A stretch of DNA of 64,000 nt from Thermodesulfobium narugense DSM 14796. GTDB lineage: Bacteria; Thermodesulfobiota; Thermodesulfobiia; Thermodesulfobiales; Thermodesulfobiaceae. The translations under genes were made by a program, and so were the position numbers. The stretch is from the NCBI RefSeq assembly GCF_000212395.1, contig NC_015499.1:957501-1021500 (forward strand). Direction: 5' to 3'. Below are positions 26,384 through 34,954 of this stretch, piece by piece (position 1 is the first letter of the stretch; every line of letters starts with the position of its first letter). The notes below the pieces were generated by a model. The model searched no databases. It was not told where the DNA came from and worked only from the letters and a program-made list of their open reading frames with translations.

Positions 26384-26734
26384 TTAAAACTTTTCTTTTA
26401 CGTGAGATGCAAGTTTTCCGATCTTATCTCTAAGATAATAAAGTTTTGCTTTTTTAGCCTTACCCTTTCGAATTACTTCAACCTTCTCAACATTAGGTGA
26501 ATGAAGCATAAAGCTTTTCTCTACACCTACTCCGTATGACACCTTTCTAACAACAAAACTCTCTCGTAAACCGCCGTTTTTCTTTGCAATAACTATACCT
26601 TCAAACACTTGAGTTCTTTCCTTTTCACCCTCTTTTACCTTGACATAAACTTTAACCGTATCACCAACATTAAATGTTGGCACAGTCTCCTTAAGAAATT
26701 TTGACTCTACCTTTTTAATAAGTTCCTGCGACAT
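26384..26734 (-). CDS. rplS: 50S ribosomal protein L19
   Basis: L19 lies at the 30S-50S interface of the ribosome. The 116-residue protein shows [13 protein letters not shown] near the N-terminus. It also has [25 protein letters not shown], and a C-terminal A-K-L-Y-Y-L-R. Length and motifs match the family exactly. It is two bases from trmD, as in most bacteria. Confidence 0.98.
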   Translation of the reverse strand: MSQELIKKVESKFLKETVPTFNVGDTVKVYVKVKEGEKERTQVFEGIVIAKKNGGLRESFVVRKVSYGVGVEKSFMLHSPNVEKVEVIRKGKAKKAKLYYLRDKIGKLASHVKEKF

Positions 26735-26736
26735 TT

Positions 26737-27498
26737 CTAACCTCCAGAATACAATTCTTTTAAAATTTCTGCCTTTGCTTGTGCAAAAGCAGCTTTTTCA
26801 TTCTTACTAAAGCTTCTTCCTAAAATTAAATAGGGTTTAGATTTTATAGTCTTTTTAAAAGATTCTTTCATTTGCCAAAACTTAATATTTTCGTGATGAC
26901 CACTCAATAAAATATCTGGAACTGCTTCACCAAAAATTTCTCTTGGCTTCGTATAATTTGGAGATTCTAAAAGGCAACTTGAAATTGAATCTTCCATTAT
27001 ACATTTTTCATTTCCTATAAATCCAGGTATTAACCTCAATAAACCGTCCAACAATACTACTGTAGCTATCTCACCAGAATTTAAGACATAATCACCCAAA
27101 GAAATTTCTTTTATCTCTTTTAACTTAAATATCCTTTCATCTACTCCTTTATAATGACCGCACAAGAAACATATTTTATCAAACTTTTTAGAAATTTCAA
27201 AAAGCTTTTTTTGTTTTAAAACTTCACCTCTTGGAGATGGATAGAAAAAAACCACATCGGGGCAAATACTTTCAATGTAATTGATAGCGTCCATAATGGG
27301 TTGAACCTGCAAAACTAAACCTGAAGAGCCTCCAAAGGGGTAATCATCTACTTTCTTAAACTTATTTTTTGCAAAATCTCTAAGATTAATAATATCCACA
27401 CTAAAAAGGCCCTTGTCTAAACCCTTTTTTGCAAGACCAATGCTAAAATAGGTATTAAATATTTCAGGAAATAGCGTTAAAACATAATAAGAATTCAT
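26737..27498 (-). CDS. trmD: tRNA (guanine-N1-)-methyltransferase TrmD
   Basis: TrmD methylates G37 of tRNAs and keeps the reading frame. The protein has the F-P-E-I-F start and [13 protein letters not shown]. It continues with P-F-G-G-S-S-G-L-V (usually P-Y-G-G-G-x-G-M), G-H-Y-K-G-V-D-E-R, and the knot loop [21 protein letters not shown] lies near the C-terminus. Length is 253 residues. It follows khpA directly; rimM, which is usually between them, is absent. Confidence 0.97.
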   Translation of the reverse strand: MNSYYVLTLFPEIFNTYFSIGLAKKGLDKGLFSVDIINLRDFAKNKFKKVDDYPFGGSSGLVLQVQPIMDAINYIESICPDVVFFYPSPRGEVLKQKKLFEISKKFDKICFLCGHYKGVDERIFKLKEIKEISLGDYVLNSGEIATVVLLDGLLRLIPGFIGNEKCIMEDSISSCLLESPNYTKPREIFGEAVPDILLSGHHENIKFWQMKESFKKTIKSKPYLILGRSFSKNEKAAFAQAKAEILKELYSGG

Positions 27499-27506
27499 TT
27501 ACATCC

Positions 27507-27752
27507 TCAATTTTTCACTAAATGTTCTTTGATTTCTATGAAATAATTAATACCCTTCTTCTTTCCTACTGCCTTTAATATTTGTCTAATTGAATCTATT
27601 ATTTGTCCGTGTCTTCCAATTACTCTTCCTACGTCTTCTGGTTTAAGATAAACTTCATAAAAAACACTATTTTCTTCTACAGACTCGTTTATTAAAACTT
27701 CTGCAGGATGCTCTACTAAATTTTTTATTGTAATCTTTAAAAAATCAGTCAA
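27507..27752 (-). CDS. khpA: KH-domain RNA-binding protein KhpA
   Basis: An 81-residue single KH-domain protein. The GxxG RNA-binding loop is G-R-H-G, within G-R-V-I-G-R-H-G-Q-I-I-D-S-I-R. KhpA proteins bind many RNAs, and in Gram-positives partner with KhpB and affect cell division. Its place two bases from rpsP and before trmD is the classical position of this gene. The length fits (about 75-85 residues). Confidence 0.95.
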   Translation of the reverse strand: MTDFLKITIKNLVEHPAEVLINESVEENSVFYEVYLKPEDVGRVIGRHGQIIDSIRQILKAVGKKKGINYFIEIKEHLVKN

Positions 27753-27754
27753 TA

Positions 27755-28000
27755 TTACTCCTTCGTATTAATAAACTTTGCAAACAACTTTTCAACTGTT
27801 TCTGAGGGTTTAGCACCTTTCGAAATATAGTTATTGTACTTTTCAACATCAATTTTAAATAACGCTTTTTCTGGCAAAGGATTGTAGAATCCTATTACAT
27901 CTTGAGTTTTACCCTTTAACGGATCTCTTTTTTCAGCAACTACAATTCGATATGATGGCCTATTTTTTGAACCTACACGCTGAAGACGAATTCTAACCAC
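27755..28000 (-). CDS. rpsP: 30S ribosomal protein S16
   Basis: S16 stabilises the 5' domain of 16S rRNA. The 81-residue protein begins V-R-I-R-L-Q-R-V-G-S-K-N-R-P-S-Y-R-I-V-V and contains I-G-F-Y-N-P-L-P, both diagnostic. It lies downstream of ffh with a 31-base gap and directly upstream of khpA, the conserved ffh-rpsP-khpA order. Confidence 0.98.
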   Translation of the reverse strand: MVRIRLQRVGSKNRPSYRIVVAEKRDPLKGKTQDVIGFYNPLPEKALFKIDVEKYNNYISKGAKPSETVEKLFAKFINTKE

Positions 28001-28031
28001 TAATAATAAACCTCCTACTAAGTTTTATAAT

Positions 28032-29345
28032 TTAAATTCTTCCTATTGGAAAATTTGGTAATTTTATGCCTTTTTTTAGATTTTTTGATTTAAACATCTT
28101 TTTGAACATTTCATATTGTTTTAAAAGCTGATTTACTTCTTGGATTGAGGTTCCAGAACCTTTTGCAATTCTTCTTTTTCTGCTTGCATCTATTATTTCA
28201 GGCTTCTTTCTTTCTTTAGGAGTCATAGATAACATTACTGCTTCAATCCTTTTCATTTGCTTTTCATCTGGAATCATATTTTTCATTTGTTTTATATTCG
28301 AAAAACCAGGTATCATTGACAAAAGCTCTTCCAAAGGGCCCATTTTTCTAATCTGACGCATACTTTCTAAAAATGTATCAAAATTCCACTTCTCTATTTC
28401 TTCTGGAGGTTTTTTGCTGGTATCAATTTTGATGTCTGATACTCTTTCAATTAAACCCTCGATATCGCCCATACCTACAATTCTGTTTACCACTCTTACA
28501 GGATCAAATTTTTCAAGATTTTGTATTTTCTCTCCTACACCTAAAAAGATTAGTGGTACACCAGTAACTTCTCTTAAAGAAAAAGCTGCTCCACCTCTTG
28601 CATCACCATCAAACTTTGTTAAAATCGCTCCTGTCAAGGGGATGGTATTAAAAAAAGCTTTTGCTACTTTTGTTGCTTCTTGCCCCATCATGGAATCAAT
28701 AACTAGGATGTTATTTTTTGGCTGAAACCTCTCATTTAAAGTCTTGAGTTCATCAAGAAGTTCCTCATCAACATGTGTACGGCCTGCAGTATCAACTATT
28801 ATGAGATCATAGCCCTTAGATCTTGCAAGATTTAAAGCTCCCTCACAAGCTAAAAAGGGATCTTTATCTGTAAAAAAGGGGATCTTTATCTGCTGAGATA
28901 ATTTTTCTAATTGTAGCTGTGCAGCAGGTCTTCTTACATCAGCACCTACGAGTAAAGGTTTTTTATTTTCTTTTGTAGCAAAATAATTGGCAATCTTTGC
29001 AGAAGTTGTTGTTTTTCCACTTCCCTGAATACCTACCATCATTACCAAAGTAGGCTTTTCCGAAAAATCAATATTACCTGGCTTACCAAGAAGGTTAATC
29101 AGTTCTTCTCTAACTATATTAGAAACCAAAGTTCCAGGAGATGTTTCAGTAGTAAATTCCAAAGTGCTCAAGCGATTTTTAATTTCTTCTACAATTTTTT
29201 TAGTAGCTGATAATGCAATATCAGATTCAAGGAATAAAAGCCTTATATCTCGACAAATTTCACCAATCTCTTTTTCTGTTAATTTACCATATCCTCTAAA
29301 CTTTTTGAAAAGGCTCTGGATCTTTTCGCTAAAATCAGAAAGCAT
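28032..29345 (-). CDS. ffh: Signal recognition particle protein Ffh
   Basis: Ffh, with 4.5S RNA, targets nascent membrane proteins. The N domain (about 1-90) precedes the GTPase domain with G1 GIQGSGKTTTSAKIA, DTAGRTHVD and TKFDGDARGG. The C-terminal M domain begins near residue 320 and ends with G-S-G-T-S-I-Q-E-V-N-Q-L-L-K and a methionine-bearing K-Q-Y-E-M-F-K-K-M-F. Length is 437 residues. The stop of ftsY is one base upstream of its start, so both SRP GTPases are made from one message. Confidence 0.98.
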   Translation of the reverse strand: MLSDFSEKIQSLFKKFRGYGKLTEKEIGEICRDIRLLFLESDIALSATKKIVEEIKNRLSTLEFTTETSPGTLVSNIVREELINLLGKPGNIDFSEKPTLVMMVGIQGSGKTTTSAKIANYFATKENKKPLLVGADVRRPAAQLQLEKLSQQIKIPFFTDKDPFLACEGALNLARSKGYDLIIVDTAGRTHVDEELLDELKTLNERFQPKNNILVIDSMMGQEATKVAKAFFNTIPLTGAILTKFDGDARGGAAFSLREVTGVPLIFLGVGEKIQNLEKFDPVRVVNRIVGMGDIEGLIERVSDIKIDTSKKPPEEIEKWNFDTFLESMRQIRKMGPLEELLSMIPGFSNIKQMKNMIPDEKQMKRIEAVMLSMTPKERKKPEIIDASRKRRIAKGSGTSIQEVNQLLKQYEMFKKMFKSKNLKKGIKLPNFPIGRI

Positions 29346-29346
29346 C

Positions 29347-30222
29347 TTACGGGATCAACCCTTCTGCATATTGGACTTTATCAAAAGGTACAAGGTCATC
29401 TACACCTTCTCCTACACCAATGAATTTAACTGGAATATTAAACTTTTTTGTAATATTCAAAACATAACCACCCTTTGCAGAACTGTCTAATTTTGTAAGA
29501 ATTATACCAGTTACCTTTAAAGATTGGCTAAAAACTTCAGCCTGCTTTACAGCATTGTATCCGGTAGAAGCATCCAACACTAAAAGAACCTCAGATGGTT
29601 CACCCTCTATTTCTTTGCCTATTACCCGTTCTATCTTTTTAAGCTCTTCCATTAAGTTATCCTTTGTGTGAAGCCTGCCTGCAGTATCAATTATAATAGG
29701 ATTCCTCTTCCTACTTTTACTAGCTTTCAAACCATCAAAAACTACAGCTGCAGGATCAGAATTTTCTTTTTGAGAAATAACGTCAATATTAAGCCTTTCC
29801 CCCCAGATTTTCAGCTGATCAATTGCAGCAGCTCTGAAAGTATCAGCTGCAATAAGTATAGGGGTAGCCTTAAATTCTTCGATAGAATATTTTGCAAGCT
29901 TAGCACATGTAGTAGTTTTTCCACTTCCATTAACACCTATTAAAAGCCAAACACAAGGATGTGAATTAGTAAAAAAAAGCTGGGGTTTGCCTTCTGGCAA
30001 AAAGTCCTCTATTGCTTCTTTAAGTGCAATTTCAATGGGAGCAGCGTTTAACCACCTTTTTTTAGCATCTTTAACAATTTCTTGAGCAATATCAGCACCA
30101 ACATCAACAAGCAAAAACTTTTCTAGTATTTCATCCCAATCTATGCTTTCCATTCCTACAACAGAACTAAAAACCCTTCTTGTTTTGGTTAGCGCTTCTT
30201 TAACTTTATCGAATAGGAACAA
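29347..30222 (-). CDS. ftsY: Signal recognition particle receptor FtsY
   Basis: FtsY is the membrane-associated receptor for Ffh-ribosome complexes. The 291-residue protein has the NG core only, with G-V-N-G-S-G-K-T-T-T-C-A-K-L-A, D-T-A-G-R-L-H-T-K and T-K-L-D-S-S-A-K-G-G. It lacks the acidic A domain of Enterobacteria, as is common elsewhere. It is the first gene of the long minus-strand run and has a candidate promoter at 30284-30311. Confidence 0.97.
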   Translation of the reverse strand: MFLFDKVKEALTKTRRVFSSVVGMESIDWDEILEKFLLVDVGADIAQEIVKDAKKRWLNAAPIEIALKEAIEDFLPEGKPQLFFTNSHPCVWLLIGVNGSGKTTTCAKLAKYSIEEFKATPILIAADTFRAAAIDQLKIWGERLNIDVISQKENSDPAAVVFDGLKASKSRKRNPIIIDTAGRLHTKDNLMEELKKIERVIGKEIEGEPSEVLLVLDASTGYNAVKQAEVFSQSLKVTGIILTKLDSSAKGGYVLNITKKFNIPVKFIGVGEGVDDLVPFDKVQYAEGLIP

Positions 30223-30283
30223 CTATCTGCTTTCCTCCTTTATACTTCAAAAAATGATGAATCACTCTTAATCATAAGGAAAT

Positions 30284-30311
30284 ATTCTAACACAAAATTT
30301 AGCCTTTTTAA
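30284..30311 (-). promoter_or_regulatory. Candidate promoter for the ftsY-ffh-ribosomal run
   Basis: On the minus strand, TTAAAA (30306-30311), a 16-base spacer and TAGAAT (30284-30289) preceded by TG form a plausible promoter about 60 bases before the ftsY start. The ATGAT / ATCAT pair between it and ftsY could form a small hairpin in the leader. The match to consensus is moderate. Confidence 0.35.
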
Positions 30312-30447
30312 CTTTATTTTGAATATTTAACAGGTAGACTCACTAATAATAAAAAAAAATAGCAAAATAATCAAGTATTTCTACCTTACTTAGTAAAAAA
30401 AGATATTGAGACATTTGTTAAATTCTAAAAAAACAAAGTTAGTAAAG

Positions 30448-30660
30448 TTAGGGCTCATTTAATTTTTCTTTAACTGCTCCATTTGGGCAAACAATTGCAC
30501 AAACTCCACAACCTTGACATTTATCTGGATCAATTACTGAAAATTCAATGTCCTTTTCGCTTATAAAAATTGCTCCCGTTGGACAAATAAGAACACAAGC
30601 ACCACATGCTTCACACAAATCTGGATCTATTGAAAAAACTACTGCTATCCCCTTGGCCAA
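30448..30660 (-). CDS. 2[4Fe-4S] ferredoxin
   Basis: A 70-residue bacterial-type ferredoxin with two cluster motifs: C-E-A-C-G-A-C-V-L-I-C-P and C-Q-G-C-G-V-C-A-I-V-C-P, each C-x2-C-x2-C-x3-C-P. Such proteins carry single electrons between low-potential oxidoreductases. It is followed 25 bases upstream by a second small ferredoxin on the same strand. Low-potential ferredoxins fit an anaerobic organism with an acetyl-CoA or hydrogen metabolism; the partners are not in the window. Confidence 0.93.
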   Translation of the reverse strand: MAKGIAVVFSIDPDLCEACGACVLICPTGAIFISEKDIEFSVIDPDKCQGCGVCAIVCPNGAVKEKLNEP

Positions 30661-30685
30661 ATTTTCCTCCTTAAACCTTTAAGCT

Positions 30686-30868
30686 TTAATCTTGAATTTC
30701 TATAGCACCCATAGGACAAACAAATTCACAAAATTTACATTTTATACATTTACTACAATCAAAAAAAACTTTAAAATTTATTAAAGTTATAGCATTAACT
30801 GGACACATTAAAACACATGAATCACAACCAACACATATATAAGATTTAAAATTAATTTTGACGTGCAA
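30686..30868 (-). CDS. Small 2[4Fe-4S] ferredoxin-like protein
   Basis: A 60-residue protein with [12 protein letters not shown] and [12 protein letters not shown], the second preceded by an extra C-S-K-C. It thus has nine cysteines, one more than two [4Fe-4S] clusters need. It is first in a two-gene unit with the ferredoxin at 30448-30660 and divergent from smc. It may be a dedicated electron carrier or a cluster-binding subunit; its partner is unknown. Confidence 0.88.
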   Translation of the reverse strand: MHVKINFKSYICVGCDSCVLMCPVNAITLINFKVFFDCSKCIKCKFCEFVCPMGAIEIQD

Positions 30869-30887
30869 ATATATACCTCATTTATAT
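30858..30887 (+). promoter_or_regulatory. Candidate smc promoter
   Basis: TTGACG (30858-30863) followed 17-18 bases later by TTTATA/TTATAT (30881-30887) is a reasonable promoter, giving a leader of about 45 bases before the inferred smc start. A perfect TATAAT at 30919-30924 lies too close to the ribosome binding site to act for smc as annotated. The region is very AT-rich, so confidence is low. Confidence 0.3.
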
Positions 30888-30938
30888 GTTATCATTATAT
30901 TTCATTATATCAAAAACATATAATTTTGGAGGAGAAAA

Positions 30939-33900
30939 ATTTATCTTCAAAATTTAAGAATATTTGGTTTTAAAAGCTTTTATAAAGAATTTATATTCGA
31001 ATTTGACAAAAAGTTAAATGTAATAATTGGGCCAAACGGTTCTGGTAAAAGCAATATTGGGGAGAGTATAAAATGGGCACTTGGCGGTAGAATTTCTTCA
31101 ATCAGAGCAGATTCTTCGATTGAATTATTGTTTTCAGGATATAAGAATTTTAAACCTGTAAATTATTGTGAAGTCGAGATAAACTTTTCTGATGAATTAA
31201 AAGAAAACAATACTGAGCTAAACATAAAAAGATACATGTCAAGAGGTGGAATTAATAATTATTACGTAAACAACGTAGAAGTTCAAAAAAAACAAATGAC
31301 AGACATACTCAGGCCTTTAGGCTTAGGTTCAACTCTTTTTTTAATTATTGATCAAGGTACAGTTGATAAAATCCTAAACTTAAATTCTGATCAACTTTGT
31401 CAAATATTCTTAGAATCCTTAGGATATGGAAACTATAAAGCAGAAAAAGCTGAGTTAGAGTCAAAAATTTTAGAAAAAGAAGAGCAAATTGAAACTTTCA
31501 ACTTAGAGTTGAAAAAAAACAAATCAAGGCTAGAAGTTCTTTATAAAGACTTGAAGATATATGACATTTATGTTGAAATTTCTAATAAAATTGATTTGCT
31601 GAAAAAAGAATTAGTTTTTAGAGAATATAACGAATTAAAAAATGAGAAGCTAAATACTGAAAAAGAACAAATAGATATCGAAAAAGAGCATTCAAAACTG
31701 CTAAATTATAAAAAAGAAATTGAAAACAAATATTTAAAATTTAAAGAATTAAATGAGAACATCGAGAATGAAATAAACATAAAAAGATCTATTTTAGAAA
31801 AAATCAACGAAGAAATCCATAAGAACGAAATTTCTCTAGAAAGATTAGATGGTCAAATTAAACTACTTGAATCCAAACTTGATTCAAATATTAAAATTAT
31901 TAATACAAAAAAAGATGAAATAAAAACAATAAATTTGAATAATTCAGAAAATATCAAAAAATTAAAAAATTTAAAAGATTTTTTGCCAGATACACTTAAG
32001 GAAAAAGACCCTAGTGAAATTTTACAATTACTTAATGTTTTCGAAAAAAATATTTCAGAAATTGAAAGAAATAATTCACTATTAAAAGAGCTTGAATCCA
32101 AAAAAATAACCCTCAATCATTTCACTAATGAATTAGAGATTAATAAAGCTTCTTTAGAGAAGATATCAACTAAATTATATGAAAAACAAAAAGAACTTAT
32201 GATTTTAGAAGAACAATTTAATAATAATATTATGAAACTAAAAAATATAAATAAAACATTAGAAAAGGATCAAATATTAGAAGAAAAAAGATTAAGTGAA
32301 AAAAATGAGCTTATCAATTATTTAACAACTAAAGTAAGTGGTATTTTAGGTTTTATAGAAGACTTATATAGTACAGAAGAAAAATACAATATTGCAGTAA
32401 GCGTTGCGCTAGGCAGTTTTAAAAAATCTCTAGTTTTGCAAACTAAAAGTGAATTAAATAATCTTAAAAATGCTGTAAAAAGAATAAATAAAAATATAAA
32501 CGTTTTTGTTTTAGATCTTATACCGAATATTTCCCACCAAGATTTTAAGCAAGAAATCCTAAGAAAATATAACTTAAAACGTTTAATTGACCTTATTAAT
32601 TTTGATAGTAAATTAACAAAACTTTTTTATAACCTTATTGGAAATACTTTATTATTAAATTCTTTTGAAGAAGCAATAAAATTAAGAAATAACGAATCAC
32701 TTTGGAAGTTTAGATTAGTAACTTTAGATGGGGAAATTTTTTCAACCAATGGTCAAATACAAATTTTGGACAAAGGTCTAAAAAAGCCAATTAACTTAAC
32801 CGAATATAACGAATTGAAAGCTTCAACAGAAAATTTAAACTTAAATCTTCAAAAAGTAAAAGAAGATATCCAAAAATTAGTTCTTGAACAAAATTCTCTT
32901 AATGCTCAAATAAAAATTATATTACGAGAAAAAGAAAGATTAGAAAAAGAAATTAGCTCTATTGAGCTTACTTTGTCTAACTCAGACAACACCAAAAAAT
33001 CTTTTTATCAATTGGATAAAAACTTATACGATTTAAGAGAAAATTTACAAATAGTCTTCGAACTTAATAATGTAAATGAAAGAATCATAAATAATAAAAA
33101 GAGAGTTCTTAAACTTAATATGGAACTAGAAGAACTAGAAAATAAAAAAATAGAAACAAATAAAGAAATTAATGCTTTAAAAGAAGAACTACAGAAGGAA
33201 AGAAGATTTAAAGAAGAGTCATTACACCGTAAAACAATTCTTGAAAAAGAGATTAAACTTTTAAAAGAACAACAAACTAAATATCTAGAAACAAATTTTG
33301 TAGTAGAATCTAATAAGTTAGCACAAAGAGAATCTGAACTTTTAAAGAAAATTTTTGAAATTAATAATAAAATGCAATTATTAAAAACAAAAATAGAAGA
33401 ATTGATAAATAATAACGAATTTCTTAAAAATATTAACGATACCAACATAGAAATGTTCAAAAATAAGAATTATAAAAATTATTCAACTGAGGAACTCCAA
33501 AGTACTTTTAACATGCTTTTAAAACAAAGAGATGAATTAGGACCTATAAATTTTAAAGTTAAAGAAAATTACGATCAGTTAAAAGAGGAAATTGCTGAAC
33601 AGGAAGCAAAAATAAAGAGTATTAAAGAAATTCTTAAAGGATCAAATTTAACTATAAAATCATTAGATAACCATGTAAATAATGAACTTATCAATTCAGT
33701 ACAAAAAATAAATGAAAAATTGGACTCTTACTTTAGAGAAATCTTTAATGGAAATGCCTCATTAATATCTACCAAAAATCCTATAACAAATGGCATCTCA
33801 TTGGAAATAAAAATACCTGGCAGAAAATTTTTAAATTTGAACATGCTATCCGGTGGAGAAAGGGCTATGATTTCAATTTTATTGTATGTTTCTCTAATGG

Positions 33901-34118
33901 AAAATAATCAAACGCCTTTTTGTTATTTTGATGAAGTAGATGCATCATTGGATGAAGCAAATCTTATAAGGTTTGTAAATTTGTTAAATATACTAAAAAA
34001 AAGAAAACAACTGATCGTAGTTTCCCATCAACGTACTACAATGGAAGCAGCAGACAATTTGATTGGTATTTCAAAAAATATGGAAGGAGAAATAAGCTGT
34101 ATTACAACGAAAAGATAG
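30939..34118 (+). CDS. smc: Chromosome segregation protein SMC, probable ATT (AUU) start codon
   Basis: SMC is the condensin ATPase that organises and segregates chromosomes. From ATT 30939 the protein reads I-Y-L-Q-N-L-R-I-F-G-F-K-S-F, matching the usual M-Y-L-K-x-L-x-x-x-G-F-K-S-F. The Walker A GPNGSGKS is at residues 31-38, long coiled coils flank a hinge (about 463-620), and the signature LSGGE (970-974) and Walker B CYFDEVD are near the end. No ATG, GTG or TTG lies between the in-frame TAA before 30924 and the Walker A site; GGAGG precedes ATT by six bases. Length is 1059 residues, short for SMC (about 1180). TTG 31128 would delete Walker A. Confidence 0.93.
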   Translation: MYLQNLRIFGFKSFYKEFIFEFDKKLNVIIGPNGSGKSNIGESIKWALGGRISSIRADSSIELLFSGYKNFKPVNYCEVEINFSDELKENNTELNIKRYMSRGGINNYYVNNVEVQKKQMTDILRPLGLGSTLFLIIDQGTVDKILNLNSDQLCQIFLESLGYGNYKAEKAELESKILEKEEQIETFNLELKKNKSRLEVLYKDLKIYDIYVEISNKIDLLKKELVFREYNELKNEKLNTEKEQIDIEKEHSKLLNYKKEIENKYLKFKELNENIENEINIKRSILEKINEEIHKNEISLERLDGQIKLLESKLDSNIKIINTKKDEIKTINLNNSENIKKLKNLKDFLPDTLKEKDPSEILQLLNVFEKNISEIERNNSLLKELESKKITLNHFTNELEINKASLEKISTKLYEKQKELMILEEQFNNNIMKLKNINKTLEKDQILEEKRLSEKNELINYLTTKVSGILGFIEDLYSTEEKYNIAVSVALGSFKKSLVLQTKSELNNLKNAVKRINKNINVFVLDLIPNISHQDFKQEILRKYNLKRLIDLINFDSKLTKLFYNLIGNTLLLNSFEEAIKLRNNESLWKFRLVTLDGEIFSTNGQIQILDKGLKKPINLTEYNELKASTENLNLNLQKVKEDIQKLVLEQNSLNAQIKIILREKERLEKEISSIELTLSNSDNTKKSFYQLDKNLYDLRENLQIVFELNNVNERIINNKKRVLKLNMELEELENKKIETNKEINALKEELQKERRFKEESLHRKTILEKEIKLLKEQQTKYLETNFVVESNKLAQRESELLKKIFEINNKMQLLKTKIEELINNNEFLKNINDTNIEMFKNKNYKNYSTEELQSTFNMLLKQRDELGPINFKVKENYDQLKEEIAEQEAKIKSIKEILKGSNLTIKSLDNHVNNELINSVQKINEKLDSYFREIFNGNASLISTKNPITNGISLEIKIPGRKFLNLNMLSGGERAMISILLYVSLMENNQTPFCYFDEVDASLDEANLIRFVNLLNILKKRKQLIVVSHQRTTMEAADNLIGISKNMEGEISCITTKR

Positions 34119-34954
34119 AAAAAATTTTTCAAAAGCAGATCGATTATATTAATAATGTTATTAGTAATTTTTTAGCAAAGTTAGAGAGTATTCCCGATAA
34201 AACTAAAGAATTGATAATATATAGTGTCTTAAGCGGTGGCAAAAGAATAAGACCTATTTTTCTAATCAACGTTGTATCAGAATCAAATTACGATACAATG
34301 CTCGGTCTTAAAGAAGCTATATTAGCGCTAGAATTGATGCATTGTGCTTCCCTTATACATGATGATTTACCTGCTATAGATAATGATGACTTCAGACGAG
34401 GCAAATTAACACTACATAAAAAATACGGAGAAGGTCCTGCTATTTTGGCTGGAGATGCACTACAAATAATGCCCTTTAATATACTATCAAATATAGAAGA
34501 TACTAATTTGGCAGTTAAATTAATTAAAATTTTATCAGACAAAGCAGGAGTTAAAGGTATGATTGGAGGACAAATTTTAGACATATCAAATATAGAAAAC
34601 TTTGAACAAATTTATAATATAATGGCCTTAAAAACTGGAGCTTTATTCGAAGCAAGTCTTATGATGGGCGGTGTTGTTGGGCGATTAGAAGATAAACAAA
34701 TAAAAAATCTTGAAGAAATAGGAAAAAGTATTGGGTTACTTTTCCAAATACTAGATGATGAGAAAGATAAGAACAGTGGTGAAAAAGCAAATATATTTAG
34801 ATATGCCAATCAAGAAACTATAGATAGATTAAAAACTCAGCTTATTGATTCTATAATATTAAGTATGCTAGAAAATTTCGACACTGAGTTTTTTGAAAGG
34901 TATAAGTGGCTTTTAATTAACAAATTAGGTTTTAATGGAGAATTATTTGAATGA
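34097..34954 (+). CDS. ispA: Short-chain polyprenyl diphosphate synthase (farnesyl/geranylgeranyl type), probable CTG start
   Basis: This condenses isopentenyl and allylic diphosphates. It shows GGKRIRPIF, the first aspartate-rich motif H-D-D-L-P-A-I-D-N-D-D, G-D-A-L-Q and M-I-G-G-Q-I-L-D. The second motif is F-Q-I-L-D-D-E-K-D. The short D-D-x4-D first motif fits farnesyl-type enzymes. The first canonical start (TTG 34211) would leave only eight residues before GGKR, against about 40 usually. Upstream the frame continues to CTG 34097, which is seven bases after AAGGAG and gives 46 residues. It overlaps the end of smc and is followed by the DUF212 gene with a 20-base overlap. Confidence 0.88.
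   Translation: MYYNEKIEKIFQKQIDYINNVISNFLAKLESIPDKTKELIIYSVLSGGKRIRPIFLINVVSESNYDTMLGLKEAILALELMHCASLIHDDLPAIDNDDFRRGKLTLHKKYGEGPAILAGDALQIMPFNILSNIEDTNLAVKLIKILSDKAGVKGMIGGQILDISNIENFEQIYNIMALKTGALFEASLMMGGVVGRLEDKQIKNLEEIGKSIGLLFQILDDEKDKNSGEKANIFRYANQETIDRLKTQLIDSIILSMLENFDTEFFERYKWLLINKLGFNGELFE

Noticed and set aside
30223-30447. Possible small RNA or tRNA between ftsY and the ferredoxin
   Set aside because: No cloverleaf, CCA end, G+C-rich stem or terminator is visible; only AT-rich leader sequence.
30919-30924. TATAAT as the smc promoter
   Set aside because: A transcript from it would start within the ribosome binding site of smc; the element is probably chance in AT-rich DNA.
31128-34118. 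SMC starting at TTG 31128
   Set aside because: This start removes the Walker A motif and G-F-K-S-F, which are encoded in frame just upstream; the ATPase would be dead.
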